Below, piece after piece: positions 24,049-35,740 of a stretch of 64,000 nt of DNA (position 1 is its first letter; every line of letters starts with the position of its first letter). The stretch comes from Eudorina sp. 2006-703-Eu-15 (taxonomy: Eukaryota > Chlorophyta > Chlorophyceae > Chlamydomonadales > Volvocaceae): NCBI GenBank assembly GCA_003117195.1, contig BDSI01000003.1, positions 2,013,551 through 2,077,550 of the forward strand. Direction: 5' to 3'. The notes under the pieces were generated by a model. That model had not been told where the DNA came from and did no database searches. It worked only from the letters and a program-made list of their open reading frames with translations. The translations under genes were made by a program, and so were the position numbers.

Positions 24049-26246
24049 GGACGAGCTGTACGGCATGCTGTGTACGACAAGAGCCAATCGGTCAATGCGC
24101 CGGCACTCGGGGGGCCGGTGCCCCGGGGTCTGCCAGCAGTTTACCAACCGGGGCGCTAGGAGGTCACGCGGAGGGCCGACCTCCGGGTGTTAGGTTTGGT
24201 TACATCTTACATGCTTTGATGAACGATCTGAATGGAACGATGTTTTTAATGCATTGATTGGCAAGATTGCACTATAATCGGAATGCTTCGAGGAATGGAA
24301 GGCTTTGAAGGTTTGTTACAGACAGCGGAATGGAGAGATATGCGTGTCCTGTCGTAAATACTACTCATGGAGCCCCAAAGCCCCTTATCCCGTTGCCAAC
24401 AAGTTGTCTTGACAGGGGATCGCGACAGGTCACGCTCGACTCTTGCGCGTACCGTACAGCGCTCGTACGTTGGGCCGGAACACGCCGACTTCTTGTTTCC
24501 AATTGTACATGCTCATCTTGTCGTACATCCTGATATTGTCGTACATAACTGATCCCAACCGTGCGTTTGATGCCGACGTACCCAGCGAAGTCAGTGGTCG
24601 ACTTTCTCTAGTCCATCTCGTGCTTCTTGACGGAGCTGGTTCTTGACGCCTTAACGTGTGTTTTTTTCCTTATGTCCCGCTGAAGAAAACACAACCAGCA
24701 CTGACTTCGGCGAACGCAGCAATTAGGGTTTCAAGGGGTTGCATTGATGTTTTTGAGAGGATGGCTACTGCTTGCGGTTGACCTCGTCCTGCCTTACTTG
24801 TTTGATTGAGTCATTGCGTCGTTGGTTGGTCGGCGTCGAGGATCGGTTGCTGTACAACGTCTCGTCGACGGGGCGTTGACTCAACGGCCCATGCTGTGCG
24901 TGCTGTGTGTCAAGAGCCGTCGCCAGGGAAGTGCGCGGCAATGTGTTGTTACGTTGATGGTTTGTTGACGCATATTCCGGTTGCGACCCAACTGCCTCCG
25001 CGACTCACCTTCCTGGCACATCAGCATGGCCCGGTGTGTTTTTGGGTGCGGCGTTGAGGTGTGGAGGTGTCTTGCCGCCTTGGCGGTGGGGCCTGCTTGG
25101 GCTTGCCCTGGTATACACCGGTGATCCCTTTGGGGTCCGCTGTAACGTTCATTCATTCATGGCCAAGTAGGCGTACGGTCGGGCGGGCCACAGTACAACC
25201 GATTGACGAATCGTTGCGAGATGAGTAGCGAAGGGGTCTTGTGGTGTGGATCGCCTCACATGGCTAATGGCTTCCTGACACGTTCGGCTCGCTGATGGAT
25301 TGTATGCTGCATTCGACTGTTCGGCCGTTCGTGACTGACAACTCCCCAGAACGAACCAACCGGATCGGGTGTACTGAGCTGGGCTTCAATGCCATTTTCA
25401 GGCGTGACACAGTTCCTTTCAGACCTGTCCTTGATACGTTAAGGACCAGATCCGACCAGCGCAGCATGTCTCGGCACCTCTTCACGTTGCATCTGGTTCG
25501 TAAGTCATGCCAGTTTGTCCTCATTGACTTGCAGCGCAGCCCGTTAAGCGCTCAATCTCAGGCAGGTTCAGATAGCTGGCCAGGTCCGCTTTTGGCACCG
25601 CCTTCATGCATTGAAGCCTGTACGTTGTTGGGCTCATGATGAAGTGTCACAATGAAGTACCGGATGCGTTCCGGATCGCGACAGGCAGCAGCTTGAAGCA
25701 TTCGGGAAGACCTGGAACGTGCTTTGAATTTGAATCAGAAGAACTCAATAACTATTCTATTACAAAACTTGTTTGGTAGTGTTATGACAATATAATACGA
25801 GAACATTCCATCAACATTTTTGCCGCTGTTGGGCCTGCTTTCTTCCTGAAATGCCGAATAGACTGCCGTACGATAAAACGCCGCCCTACCTCGGTCACTA
25901 GCCAGCCCCGGCAGGTCTGCCTGCCTGAACCAACTACGAATATAATATGATTAAAAATCCCGAAGCAATAAATCAATTATTGCCATCAAATCAATTTGAT
26001 GGCCCTGCAGCTCAGGAATGATCGACCGAAACGGAACCCTACGGAACCTTGGACAGCTCCGTCGCCAACGCAAAACAGGCATTGGAGCTCCGCGGCTTCC
26101 TGGTAACTTACGCCTTACCTCAAAAACAAGTAACAATGATCCAGTTGCGCCCCCGCGCATTAGCCTGAGCACAACCCAACCAAGCGAAACGCGAGCAGCG
26201 CGACCTCGGCGCGGAAAAAACCCTCTGCCAACAACCCCTACTCCAC
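24049..26246. other. 2.2-kb spacer between the two CTL paralogues
   Basis: This region is AT-richer than its surroundings and contains no recognised gene. It includes a close copy of the dispersed repeat terminus at 25115-25160. A 38-residue minus-strand frame at 25521-25637 reads smoothly but lacks any supporting homology. The final 150 bp are the likely promoter/5' UTR of CTL paralogue 2. Confidence 0.5.
25115..25160 (+). repeat. Dispersed repeat terminus, GGGGTCCGCTGTAACGTTCATTC family
   Basis: CACCGGTGATCCCTTTGGGG then TCCGCTGTAACGTTCATTCA is the clearest copy of the family, closest to that at 17225-17270. The two copies lie upstream of CTL paralogues 1 and 2 respectively. Confidence 0.6.
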
Positions 26247-29200
26247 ATGGCGCATGGAGGCCAGCAGCCGCGGCAGCAGCAGCAGCCGGCTGCGACCTTC
26301 TCCGCCACCGATCTGCCCTCTAGCAGCGCCGGCGCTTCCGAGCCGCTTCTGGGTGGCACCGCCGCGCACGCCGGCCCCGCCGGCCGCAGCAGCGCCGCTG
26401 GCCTCCTGTTCGAGCGGCACCACCGGCCTCCCCGCGACACCCGCTGGCGCACCGCCTACCTGGTGCTGATGGGGCTGGCGATCGCGGGCGGCATCTTCGC
26501 GGCGGTGCGCAGGCAAGAAAAAGCAAGGAAGACCGTTTGTCGATATCGTTCCAGCCGTCAGTCAATAAATTCAACCATGCCTTCAATTCGAACATCCGGA
26601 TCGAGTCCGCCCAAGTCGCCTTTCGCGGTCTCATAATCAAGGATGAACGCCGCGCGCGCGTGCGCACATCGCAAACCGGCAGTAGAAATTTCCTAGGCAG
26701 GAGGAACTTCCCAGACACGGTACCCTGAAAGCCAGTAGCCGTGCTCATCCTTGCAAATTGATTTGGCGGAGAACCGAAGCACAGCGCCCAAGAGTCGCCA
26801 GATGTTCGCGATTCGCCTGAGCTTCCGTCCGCAGCGCACACTGACACTGACCCGCGGGTCGGCCGGGTCGCGGGATGGAGCTAGCTGCTCGTTCCGCATG
26901 GCGCGCTCACGACCCCGCGGTCGTCACCTTCGGTCGCCGCTGGCCGCACCTGCAGGTCGGAATCTCTCCCAGAGTGGAGACGCCGATGGTCCACTTTTAG
27001 GGGTCTACTGTAACAGTAATTCACCCATCCATTCATGTGAACTTCTCACTTTCTGAAAGATCCAGCTAGATCCACCTGGAATGCTAGATTCCCGCCCTCA
27101 TCCCGTGCTCACATCCCCTCCTGATCCGCTGAGCATCATGCATTGCGCCATGATGGCGCTCGAATTCCAAATCAATCCGGATGACGCTCGGATCCAGATC
27201 CCGGATCCGGATGGCGGTTCAGGTCATGGTAACAGGTTGGTAGATCCCCCGTGCTGCGCCACGCAGGAACCGGCAGTACGACACGATGACGGCCGAGCAA
27301 CTCGCCGACCCGGGTCTGTGCCCCCTGGGCGACGACGCGCCCATCGCAAAGGGAACCGGCGGCCGCTTCTTCCTGCGACTGCTGACGCGCCTGCAGCCGG
27401 ACCGCGGCGGAGATGACGACGTGGGCGCCGGGGAGGGCGACACGTTGGTGTTTGACCCGCGGGTCCGCGTGAGGACGCTGGTGGCCTGGATGGGAGGAAG
27501 CGTGGCAGGTAAGACAGGGATGTGCGGGTGTCGGGTGGCGGGTGTCGGATGTGGATGTGGGTCGAGCGGTAGGTGTGTGGGACCCTGTGGCGCTGGGGGG
27601 TATCTGTGTTCGCAAGGAGAAAAGCTGAGCCGCGAATAAGCAGAACCGTGTCCAGCAATGCAACCGACGACTGAGACCGAGACCAGAGTTACCAATATGC
27701 CAGGGCGAAGTATGTCGACCATAAGTAGTCCCAAGGTGTTGTGGTCCGTGATGCTGTAGCGCCCCGTATCGTTGTCGAGCGCCGTGGGCGCCGTGACGCC
27801 AGCAGAAGTATCGGCTATGACGTCGTAGGCTAATGCAGACGAAACTCTACTAAACGACCTACTGATCCTAAGGTGCAGCCAAAGCAAGGGCGTATTCGTC
27901 AACAGCGCGTGCAATGCCGACAGCAAGCAAGTGCCCGGCACAACCGTCCCAGCCCGTGCAGAAGGAGAAGATACTGACCTGAATGCAGAAACGGGAGCAC
28001 CAAGCGAAGCAGCACCGTCAGTGGTTAGCGAAGCGAAAGTCGGAGGACATGCAAGGCGGATGGCAAGACAGGGACACACGTGAGCGCGACGGTCCTAAAA
28101 GTTGTTAGTAAGAAGGAAAAAACGAGCAAAGCAAATGGAATGCAAAGATGCGGGTGCCGAATATGCAGTGATGTGCCGGGTACGAACGCGGTCAACTGCC
28201 GTCACAGCGCAGGGGCAAAGAACTAATAGCAGATGGGGTATCTGTGTGTGTGTGGGGGGGGGGGTGTACCGATATGCAAGGATCTCAGGCCGGCTGGTGA
28301 GGGCAGGAACCTCCGTGCGATGAACTGGCGATCCTACTGGTTCGTGTGGTGGTTCCGTGTTTCATCCGCTGTATCGCCGTCGTCTCTGTCACGTCTTGTG
28401 CACGTCTTGCGGTGACATTACTTACCGTCTGCGGTTGCCGCTACCCGCTAGGCTGCGTTGGCTTGAAGCTCCAGCAGCCTCTGTCTCCTTTCTTCTGCGG
28501 TGCACACCGTCTCACGCACACGCTCCCCGCCTGCGCCCTCCTCGTCCCCGTGCCCCAGGCTCCCTGCTGCTGGGCCTTATGCTGCTGTGGTCCGCGCGTG
28601 CGTCGCCCGACAACCTGGTGCCGTGGAGCATGGCCATGCAGGTGGGTGGTTGCCTGGGCGGGTAGGTAGGTAGGGACTGGCGGGCTGGTCAAAGTTGGGT
28701 GGGGGAAAGAGAGCAACTGCTTTGTCCGTGCAGGTCGCCCTAACCGTGTGCCCATGCCCCGTGCTGCGCGTAATTCCCCGGGGCCGCGCAGATGACCGTC
28801 TCGTTTGGTGCAGCCGTGGCGGCCCTGGTCCTCCGCTCATCTGCGGCCGGCGGCGTAACGCTGCTGCTGGTGGGGCTGGAGTTCACGTTGTTGATGGTGG
28901 TGTGCCCGCAGGTGGGGCGTCCTTCCGTTTCTCGAGTTGTATCTGTTTGTTGCGTGAATCTGTTTGTTGGGTGAATCTGCTTCCGAGTTGAATCGGCGCT
29001 CGCGCTGGAAGGGGGCGATGGCTGCCGTTGTTGATGGTGGTGTGCCCGCAGGTGGGGACACCCGGGGGGGGGACGGGTGGCGGACGAGGGGGGCAGCACC
29101 CCGATCACACGGGACTTGAATCTAGAGAGATCTTTGAGATCTTTGAGATCTTTGAGATCTTGGAGATCTTGGAGATCTTTGAGATCTTTGAGATCTTGAG

Positions 29201-32198
29201 AGATTTCGACGGGCAGGGCGCAGAGTGCTCCCACAGCGACCCCCACAGCGACTCCCACAGCGCGTTCACGCATTCTTCTTGTCCCCAGTGCTGCCTGGTT
29301 AGTGCCTGCCCGACCTGCCTGCCTGACTTCCCCCATGAAGCGGATCCCCATCATCCCCATCATCCCCATCCCGATCAGACCGTCGCTCGGGCGTCAGCGC
29401 AGCTCCAACATGTCTTATGCCAGGTCCCTCTTATCCCCAAAAACCTGCCCGCAAAACTGCCCTCGGGCGGGGAGGAAACGGTCCCCCAGTTGGAACTGGT
29501 CACGCAGCTCCAACATGGCTATGCCAGGTTCCTTTTCCCTCACTCTGCCACTAACCTGCCCCCGGGTTGAGGGCCCCCCAGGTGGAGCTGGTCACGCAGT
29601 TGGTGAGGCTCGCGGGGCGCGCCCTGACCGCCCACCCCGGCCTGGTGACCCTCCCGGGCGCGCTCTTCCTGGCGCACCTCTTCGGCCTGCAGCTGCCGCT
29701 GCTGCTGGCCGCGCGCGCGGCGTACCTGAACGGCCGCTTCGTCTACAACGAACGGCGGTACGACTTGGGGGTCGCGACGGACCCGAACCTGTGCGTGGAC
29801 GCCTCGCTGGTGTGGAGCGTGTCGTGCTGCAAGTGGCAGGTGGGGCGTCCTTCCGTTTCTTGAGTTGAATCGTGAATCGGCGCGCGCGCCGGAAGGGGAC
29901 GATGGGTCGATGACGGCCGACAAGGCTGTCAAGACCCGTTGGTCGGTTGGCGCGTGGCGGTCCCATCCAGTGCCCATCTAGTGCCCGTCCAGTGGGTTAG
30001 CGCACGCGCTGTTGCCTCCCCCGCAGCCCTTTACGTAATCTCTCTTTCCCTCGTTCAGCCACCCACCCCTCCTCTACCGCTGCCACAGTACCGCTTCCCA
30101 TGTCCTCCACTTCTAATCAACTACGCGCGGCTCCCCCCTTCCCCTTTTGTCCCTCCCCAGGTGGACCCCTGGGTGCCCGCCCACCTGGCCCTGCTGGCGC
30201 TGGCCATGGCCTGGACCGCCCTCCTGATGTACCAGGTCAAGCTCTACACCGTAGCCGGGGCGGTGGCGCAGTGGTACTTCAACGTCGCCTCGCCCTCGAC
30301 GGCGACCGCGGTGGCGATGGTGTGGGGCGGCATCGAGGCGGGTTCTGAGGACGCCGGAGGAGGCGGCACAGCCGCCGCCGCAGGCGGCGGCGGCGGCGGC
30401 GGCGGCGGTGGCAGCCGGAGCAGCCGCCGCGCTCTGATGATGCTTCGCTTCGCTGCGGGACCGTCCCTCGGGTCGCTGTGCCGCGCGGCCGCGACGCTCC
30501 CACTGGCGGAGACTTCTCGCCTGGTGGGTCTTGATGACGGGGGGGGCGGGTCCCAGAGAGCCGGTCTGCTGCTCTTCCTGGCCACCCCGGAGCCCGCGGC
30601 GGAGTTATGGTTGTGGTGTCGACGCCTCGTGGGGATGCGCTTGCGGGGGTTGTGACGCTCGACGGCTGGGTACGAGTGCGGGGAGTGCAGAGTGGGGAGT
30701 GGAGAGTGCGGGGAGCGGAGTGCGGTGCGCGAGTGGGGAGCGGAGCGATGGAAGCGGCAAGAGGAGTCGTTAGGCCGCCATTACAACCCCTCCTCTCTCT
30801 CGAGGAGGAGGCGGAGGAGGACGGTGAGGGACTGGGGCCCATTCAAAACCACACAAGTCACAACCTCGCACCGAACACGTTCCCGGCCGGACGACGGACG
30901 AAGGCTCGTAGCAGAACTGCCGTACGTTTTGTGCCGTATCGTGTGTGTGCGCGTGCCATGCAGTTGAGCTGCTGCCGGCGGGACGGGTCGGGGCAGCGGC
31001 GGCCGTCATCCGCCGGCGCCGACCTGAAGCCGCTGGTTTCGGCGCTAGGGGTCCCGGTGACCCGGTTCGCCGCCATCCGCGCCGCCATCAGCGGGGAGGG
31101 GCTCGTGGACTCGGGCCGGGCGGTGACGGCGCTGCTGCTGCGGAACGCCATGGACCCGTTCGGGGTCTGGTGAGTCTCTAGGGTTTTACGGTTTTAGGTT
31201 TTTTGTCAAGTTGGCAAGGGATTCAGGGACCTTGCATCGATTGGTGAGAGCGTCCGTGTGCTGCGGAAGTCTGATTCTGGTGCCTACGGATCCACCTTGA
31301 CACCCAGATGAACTGCGCCTCCCCCCATCTTGACGTCCGCAGCGCTTTCTTTTTCACCTCACCCTCTCCCTTCCTCTCCTTTCTGTCCTCTCATCTCCGT
31401 TTTCGCCCCGCAGGTGGCTGCCGCCCGCAATCCTGCGCGCCTCCGCTCCGCTGCTGTCCGCCGCCTGGGGACTGATCGTGTATCTCAGCTGCTACGGCAC
31501 ATGGCGCCGCCGGACCGGGGGCCTCGACGAGCACGTGGCGCGCGCGGCGTTCCTCACGGCTCTCCTGGCCTTCCTGGCCGCCTGGGTGGTGCTGGCCTTC
31601 CTTTCCTTCCTGCTGCTCGACGTCATCGACTCGCTCTACGTGTGCCTCGCCATGGACCGGGACATGGGCCAGGTACGGATATGTACGTGCTCGTGACCCG
31701 TGGGTCAGTGGACCAGACACTTGTAAACCCCTAGTACAAATAGACGTACCGAAGGAGACTGGGCGGATGGTTGCGTCACGGTTGGATGAGATACGTTACG
31801 CGCCGATGTGTTTGCGTGACGAAACCATGGCCGTTTGTGAAGAGCGCACCAAAAACCTAAAAAGCATCCAGCACATGCCGAAATCCAAAACCCTCACCCT
31901 GCAGGTGTCGTACGCGGAAGTTCACAGCGTCTTCGGGAAGCTGCCCACTGTGGGAGCGGTTGTACAGCTGCCCGACGACCTCACGGTGTACGGCGCCGCG
32001 GGTCAGCCGCCGCAGCCCCCGTCGGCGCCGCTGACCCCCGGTCAGCCGCAGATGGCCCAGTTGCCGCCGTCGATGGCCTTGACGCCATTGAAGGCGGCCG
32101 AAAGCTCGGGCAAGGAGCTGCACACGACCTCCTCGCGGTACGGCGGCCCGCCAGGGACGCAAAGTTCGGCCCCCGGTAACGCAGACCCATGGATCTAA
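26247..32198 (+). CDS. Choline transporter-like (CTL/SLC44, PNS1) membrane protein, paralogue 2
   Basis: Nine exons: 26247-26512, 27267-27508, 28559-28641, 28792-28911, 29582-29839, 30161-30523, 30964-31169, 31414-31672, 31905-32198, giving 696 residues. The architecture matches paralogue 1: Gln/Ala-rich N-terminus, TM1 identical to that of paralogue 1, RRNRQY, a DPGLCP loop, and repeated hydrophobic segments. A poly-Gly/Ser insert in exon 6, RFAAIRAAISGEGLVDSG, DVIDSLYVCLAMDRDMG and AEVHSV follow. The tail is longer and proline-rich. Predicted role: multi-span transporter of the choline-transporter-like family; membrane and substrate unknown. The first intron again needs a GC donor (CGCAG|GCAAGA) and joins VR to RN in phase 2. 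Intron 4 contains a second copy of its own exon-4/donor junction, and introns 4 and 5 share their 5' ends. Alternative splicing at exon 4 is therefore possible. Confidence 0.85.
26980..27036 (+). repeat. Dispersed repeat terminus, GGGGTCTACTGTAAC family
   Basis: GACGCCGATGGTCCACTTTT then AGGGGTCTACTGTAAC, with CATCCATTCATG nearby, is a diverged member of the family. It lies in the first (GC-AG) intron of CTL paralogue 2. Confidence 0.5.
28887..29058 (+). repeat. Duplicated exon-4/splice-donor junction
   Basis: A 32-bp block, CGTTGTTGATGGTGG then TGTGCCCGCAGGTGGGG, occurs identically at 28887-28918 (spanning the end of exon 4 and its donor) and at 29027-29058 inside the intron, exactly 140 bp apart. 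Each copy contains CAG|GT, so each can act as donor and the second can also act as acceptor. Confidence 0.9.
29128..29205 (+). repeat. 9-bp GAGATCTTT tandem repeat
   Basis: About nine units of GAGATCTTT or GAGATCTTG lie in intron 4 of CTL paralogue 2. Because AGATCT is self-complementary, the array can also form hairpins. Confidence 0.9.
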
Positions 32199-33446
32199 CG
32201 CCGTACCGTACGGCAGGATCTGAGGTGTACAGCAATTAGGTCAGGGTGGTACGAGGCTGAGACCCCTCGCCTTTCGTCGTCTGGTAATAGGTCCTACAGG
32301 AAGTGGTCCGCTGCAGACGAGGTTTCAGAACGAAGGCTGACGCGTCCGCTGCCGTGCAAGCAGCGCAGATGCGACACACTTCGGATGTTGTTGATGGTCG
32401 TTGTGCTTTGATTGGACCATGTCCAGATTACGTTGTGTTGTTTGTTACCTTCGGGCTTTTGACCGGTTTTCTTGGGGAGGACGGTTACAAGAGGTACAGC
32501 GGGGTACAGAGGGAAGAGCGCGAGCAGGATGGGTGTGTACATAGCCCCTGCAAGGAGACACCATATCACTCAAATAGGTTCAGACTCGTCACGGGTATCT
32601 CATGTTGCATAGTTGACGCTGTCTCAGTTCGGTGGGTATGGAGCGCTCGGCAATGCAAGTCCAGTCCGTCGGAAGGGCTGCGGATCCTGGCACGCTGAAC
32701 CCTTGCCACGGCACTCGCAGGCATCGATCGAGGCTGGCATCAATGGGCGCAAGTAGACGGAGAAACCACCATGTTTCTTATGGGTCGCGGGCGACGCGGT
32801 TGGTTAATTGTCGTACATGGTGAATGGTGCCTTGCGCGTGCATTGCATGGTGGCCTGCTCACAAGTGCCGATGGGCGACGAGCGGTCCTGTTCCTGGTCG
32901 CGCATCCGTCCAATCCCTGATGCTGGATCGGTGCTGGATAGGCCTACGGTATGTGAGCGCAAATCAAAAGACAGAGGTGGAGAAGCGAGACGCTTTGTGG
33001 AGTGCTGTGGGCTGTCCCGTTGGAATTTGTTTTTTTTGCATGTGTCTGCTGCGCGGCAAGAGTGGACTGCAGCCCGCAGGCCCAGGGCAAGAGTCCGACG
33101 GAGCCATCCACAGGACGACATGAGCAGCACAAACTCGTCGTTCGAGGACGCATCGTTTTTAGATGTGCCGAGATGCCGTCTCGCCCTCCCTCGACTGGTA
33201 AATGCGTCCCGACCCCCGACCAACATGTCTTGGCTACCGTGTTCGTGCCTTCGTCGCCCACTTACCTACCTGTGCGCCCAAGCTTCCTTCCTCTCGCCTG
33301 CCGTTGCATCCTCACGCCAACTAGGTCGGTGGCCGCCATGATATCGTACCTTCAACGCCCACACCCTGGAACGAAACCACGGCCTAGTACGGCAGCACGC
33401 CTTCCGCCTCACAACGCCCGCCTTTCAGGCCCCCAATCGCCCGCCC
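32199..33446. other. Convergent spacer between CTL paralogue 2 and the Psb27-like gene
   Basis: Both flanking genes end here, so the stretch should hold two 3' UTRs and no promoters. No coding exon, strong repeat or RNA gene was recognised. Confidence 0.45.
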
Positions 33447-35199
33447 TCAGTTGAACAGCCCCCCCAGCAGCCCCGAGCCCTTTTCCGGCTCCGGCGGCAA
33501 CGAGTCCTTCGCCGCTGAAAGGTGACGCAGTATGCTCTCCCGTACAGGCGGGGTGAGCTTCGTGCGCTGTCCGTACACCAGGTAGAACTGGCCCAGCTCA
33601 GCCAGGGCCTCTGTCGTCATGGGGAAAGGGCGAGAGGGGCCAGGGGAGGCAGCCACTTGGGCACTGTGGAGGGGACTTGGTGGGACGGCCAGGGTTCATG
33701 ACCGTTGACCAATCGAGGTTGGCACAAGGGGCATCAGCACAACCAAGGTGTACCCCGAGGTGCAACTATGAATGAATGAACGGATAGATAGATAGATAGA
33801 TAGATAGGGCGCTACAGGGTTTGAAGCGTTGTAAGTGTTGGAGCGGGCCCCCCACCCCGCAGGGCGGTTCCATGGACCTGGATGAGAAACAGCCTCGTGT
33901 CGATCTTGTCCAACGATGCGGGCGGGCAGGCCGACAGATCGCCCGTGTGACCGCCGCAGTGTGCAGTACAAGCTGATTGTGCCGAATTGGGCATCGGGCA
34001 GCAGCCATCCCAGCCAGGATGACGCGCACGGCCTCCCGCAACCCCACCGACATGCAGACACCGTGTCCCGGCGGCCGGGCCCACGTCACACGTCACACAT
34101 CGCACCGCACCTTTGAGCTCCGCGTGGGTGATGTCACTGCTGACGCGCGGGTTGTCCCGCCATTTCCGTACAAATTCCCGTACGGTGTCCTTGGCGGGAT
34201 CGGCCTTCCGGCGGACCTGCGAGAGCCCAGCGGCCGACAAGCCGCCCCCGGGGGGCAACCGGGGCGGGGCAGGGATGCACGCACCGTAACCATCCTGGGT
34301 CACCCGCGGCGGAGATCCAATGGTGTAGAACCCCGGCTGCACGGACCCGAGCCCTCCCTCCCTAGATTCCAGTGTTGCTGCTGCTGTCTACCCAGCAGCC
34401 CCGACGAATCCGTCGGGGGTCCCGCAGGGATTCCCACCTAAGTGATGTCATGCGCCCGCGTGGGCCTCCCTCCAGACCGTTCAGTTCGTGCGACCCGTGC
34501 TGCTACCCCAGTAGGCCACCAGGCCGCGCAACGGTCCCCAGCGCACCTCCGCCTCCGATGCCCCGCTGGCCTCCGCCTCGATCGACTCGCTAAGCACCTC
34601 ACTCAGCCGCTTCACCAGCTGGCGGTACTCTGGAGGGAGCCATGGAGGAATCATGGGGCGGAGGTGCGGTCAATCAGAACGATTGGGGGGATTGGGGGCA
34701 GGCCGTGCGTTGCGCCTGACGACGAACACCACGTAGGCATTCCTTGTATGGAAGGAGCCAATGGTTTTTAGGATAAGGCCGCAGTGCACCGCATGTGTCT
34801 CAGATGATGAGGAAGGGGCGGGGAGCTTCCCGGCCTGGAGGGGCGTGTGGAGGGGCGTCATGTTTGCGCACCTTTCGGCAGGGTCATCTCCTCCGCCGCG
34901 AGTGCCAAGCTCGGGTAGACAGCGACAGCTGCCGCTGCCATTGCGAACACAGCGCCGCGCCGGCTGATGTGGTTTGAGCGCTGTTCCGTGGAGGGTACTG
35001 TCTCGCCACTGGCAGGGGTGCGCAGGTCCTGAAGTTGGCTGCATGCGTCCGCAGACAGGGCTGTCTGTTTCAGGTTGCAGGTCGCCTTCTGATGGCATTT
35101 CGGCCTCAAGGTTATTTGTCTATGCCAAGATGTGAAAGGAAGTACGTGCCGGCCTCCAGCGGGCGCTGCGCCAGGAATACGTCTCGTAGGGTTCAGCAT
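33447..35199 (-). CDS. Psb27-like thylakoid lumen photosystem II assembly protein
   Basis: Four exons on the minus strand: 35199-34872, 34629-34547, 34216-34111, 33610-33447, giving 226 residues. The N-terminus is a long basic, hydroxylated transit peptide. A twin-arginine signal (SRRGAVFAMAAAAVAV, Arg at 80-81) with an ALA cleavage site near residue 101 indicates Tat import into the thylakoid lumen. The mature part is about 120 residues and helical: EYRQLVKRLSEVL, RRKADPAKDTVREFVRKWRD, HAELKEALAELGQFYLVYG, LTPPVRESILRHLSAAKD. The order of helices and the ALxELGxFYxxxG stretch fit Psb27, which binds CP43 on the lumenal side during PSII assembly and repair. Because helix-only similarity is weak, another small lumenal four-helix protein is possible. 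Introns are phase 1, 0, 1 and all use GT-AG. The short tail GLLGGLFN is unusual. Confidence 0.68.
33780..33809 (+). repeat. (GATA)n microsatellite
   Basis: A short run of about six GATA units lies in the last intron of the Psb27-like gene. Confidence 0.85.
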
Positions 35200-35740
35200 C
35201 TTATGAGAAGTTTATTTGCAACGTCTGGAAACTGCAATACATTTCAGCAAACTGTATTATGCATGCGCCGTACAACAGATCGCTCACCAACAGTCATCAC
35301 GATGACCTCGCTAGACAAGCGAAGTATTCATAACATAAAACCGACTTAGAAAACTTGGGACACTGGGCTGAATCTGACAACCGGATTCGAATGGGCTTGA
35401 CGCCCTGCGTGTACAACCGAATTTCCGCTCTGCAACATTTCACGGCTGCCGCACTGCCCAAGGAGAGAGCTTTTTTGCTGTTGTAATTTTTTGGGCAATC
35501 GACATACAAACATTTACAGTGTGCGCGAGGTCGCCTCCACCGACTGCAACCGCGCAACACCCAGCACGGCGTGTTATCGTAACATGCCAGAACCTGAGGT
35601 GGCCGGAACGTGTGAGACGATTTCGTCAAACGGCCAACCAACCAGTCCATAAGGTCAACTGCGTCTGCTGAGAACAAATAACCAGCACAACCGCGTTGCC
35701 TGCACCCTTTCCCCATCTCCCCTTCGGCCTTCGTCATGCC
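35200..35740. other. Spacer between SDHAF4 3' end and Psb27-like 5' end
   Basis: No gene is visible. On the minus strand a TGTAA motif (complement at 35514-35518), the usual chlorophycean poly(A) signal, lies about 225 bp after the SDHAF4 stop. The part nearest 35199 should contain the Psb27-like promoter. Confidence 0.4.

Noticed and set aside
25521..25637. A 38-residue minus-strand frame reading smoothly (KADLASYLNLPEIERLTG)
   Set aside because: It has no family match, no convincing splice partners and no neighbours of the same gene. It may be a decayed element or chance, so it was not annotated.
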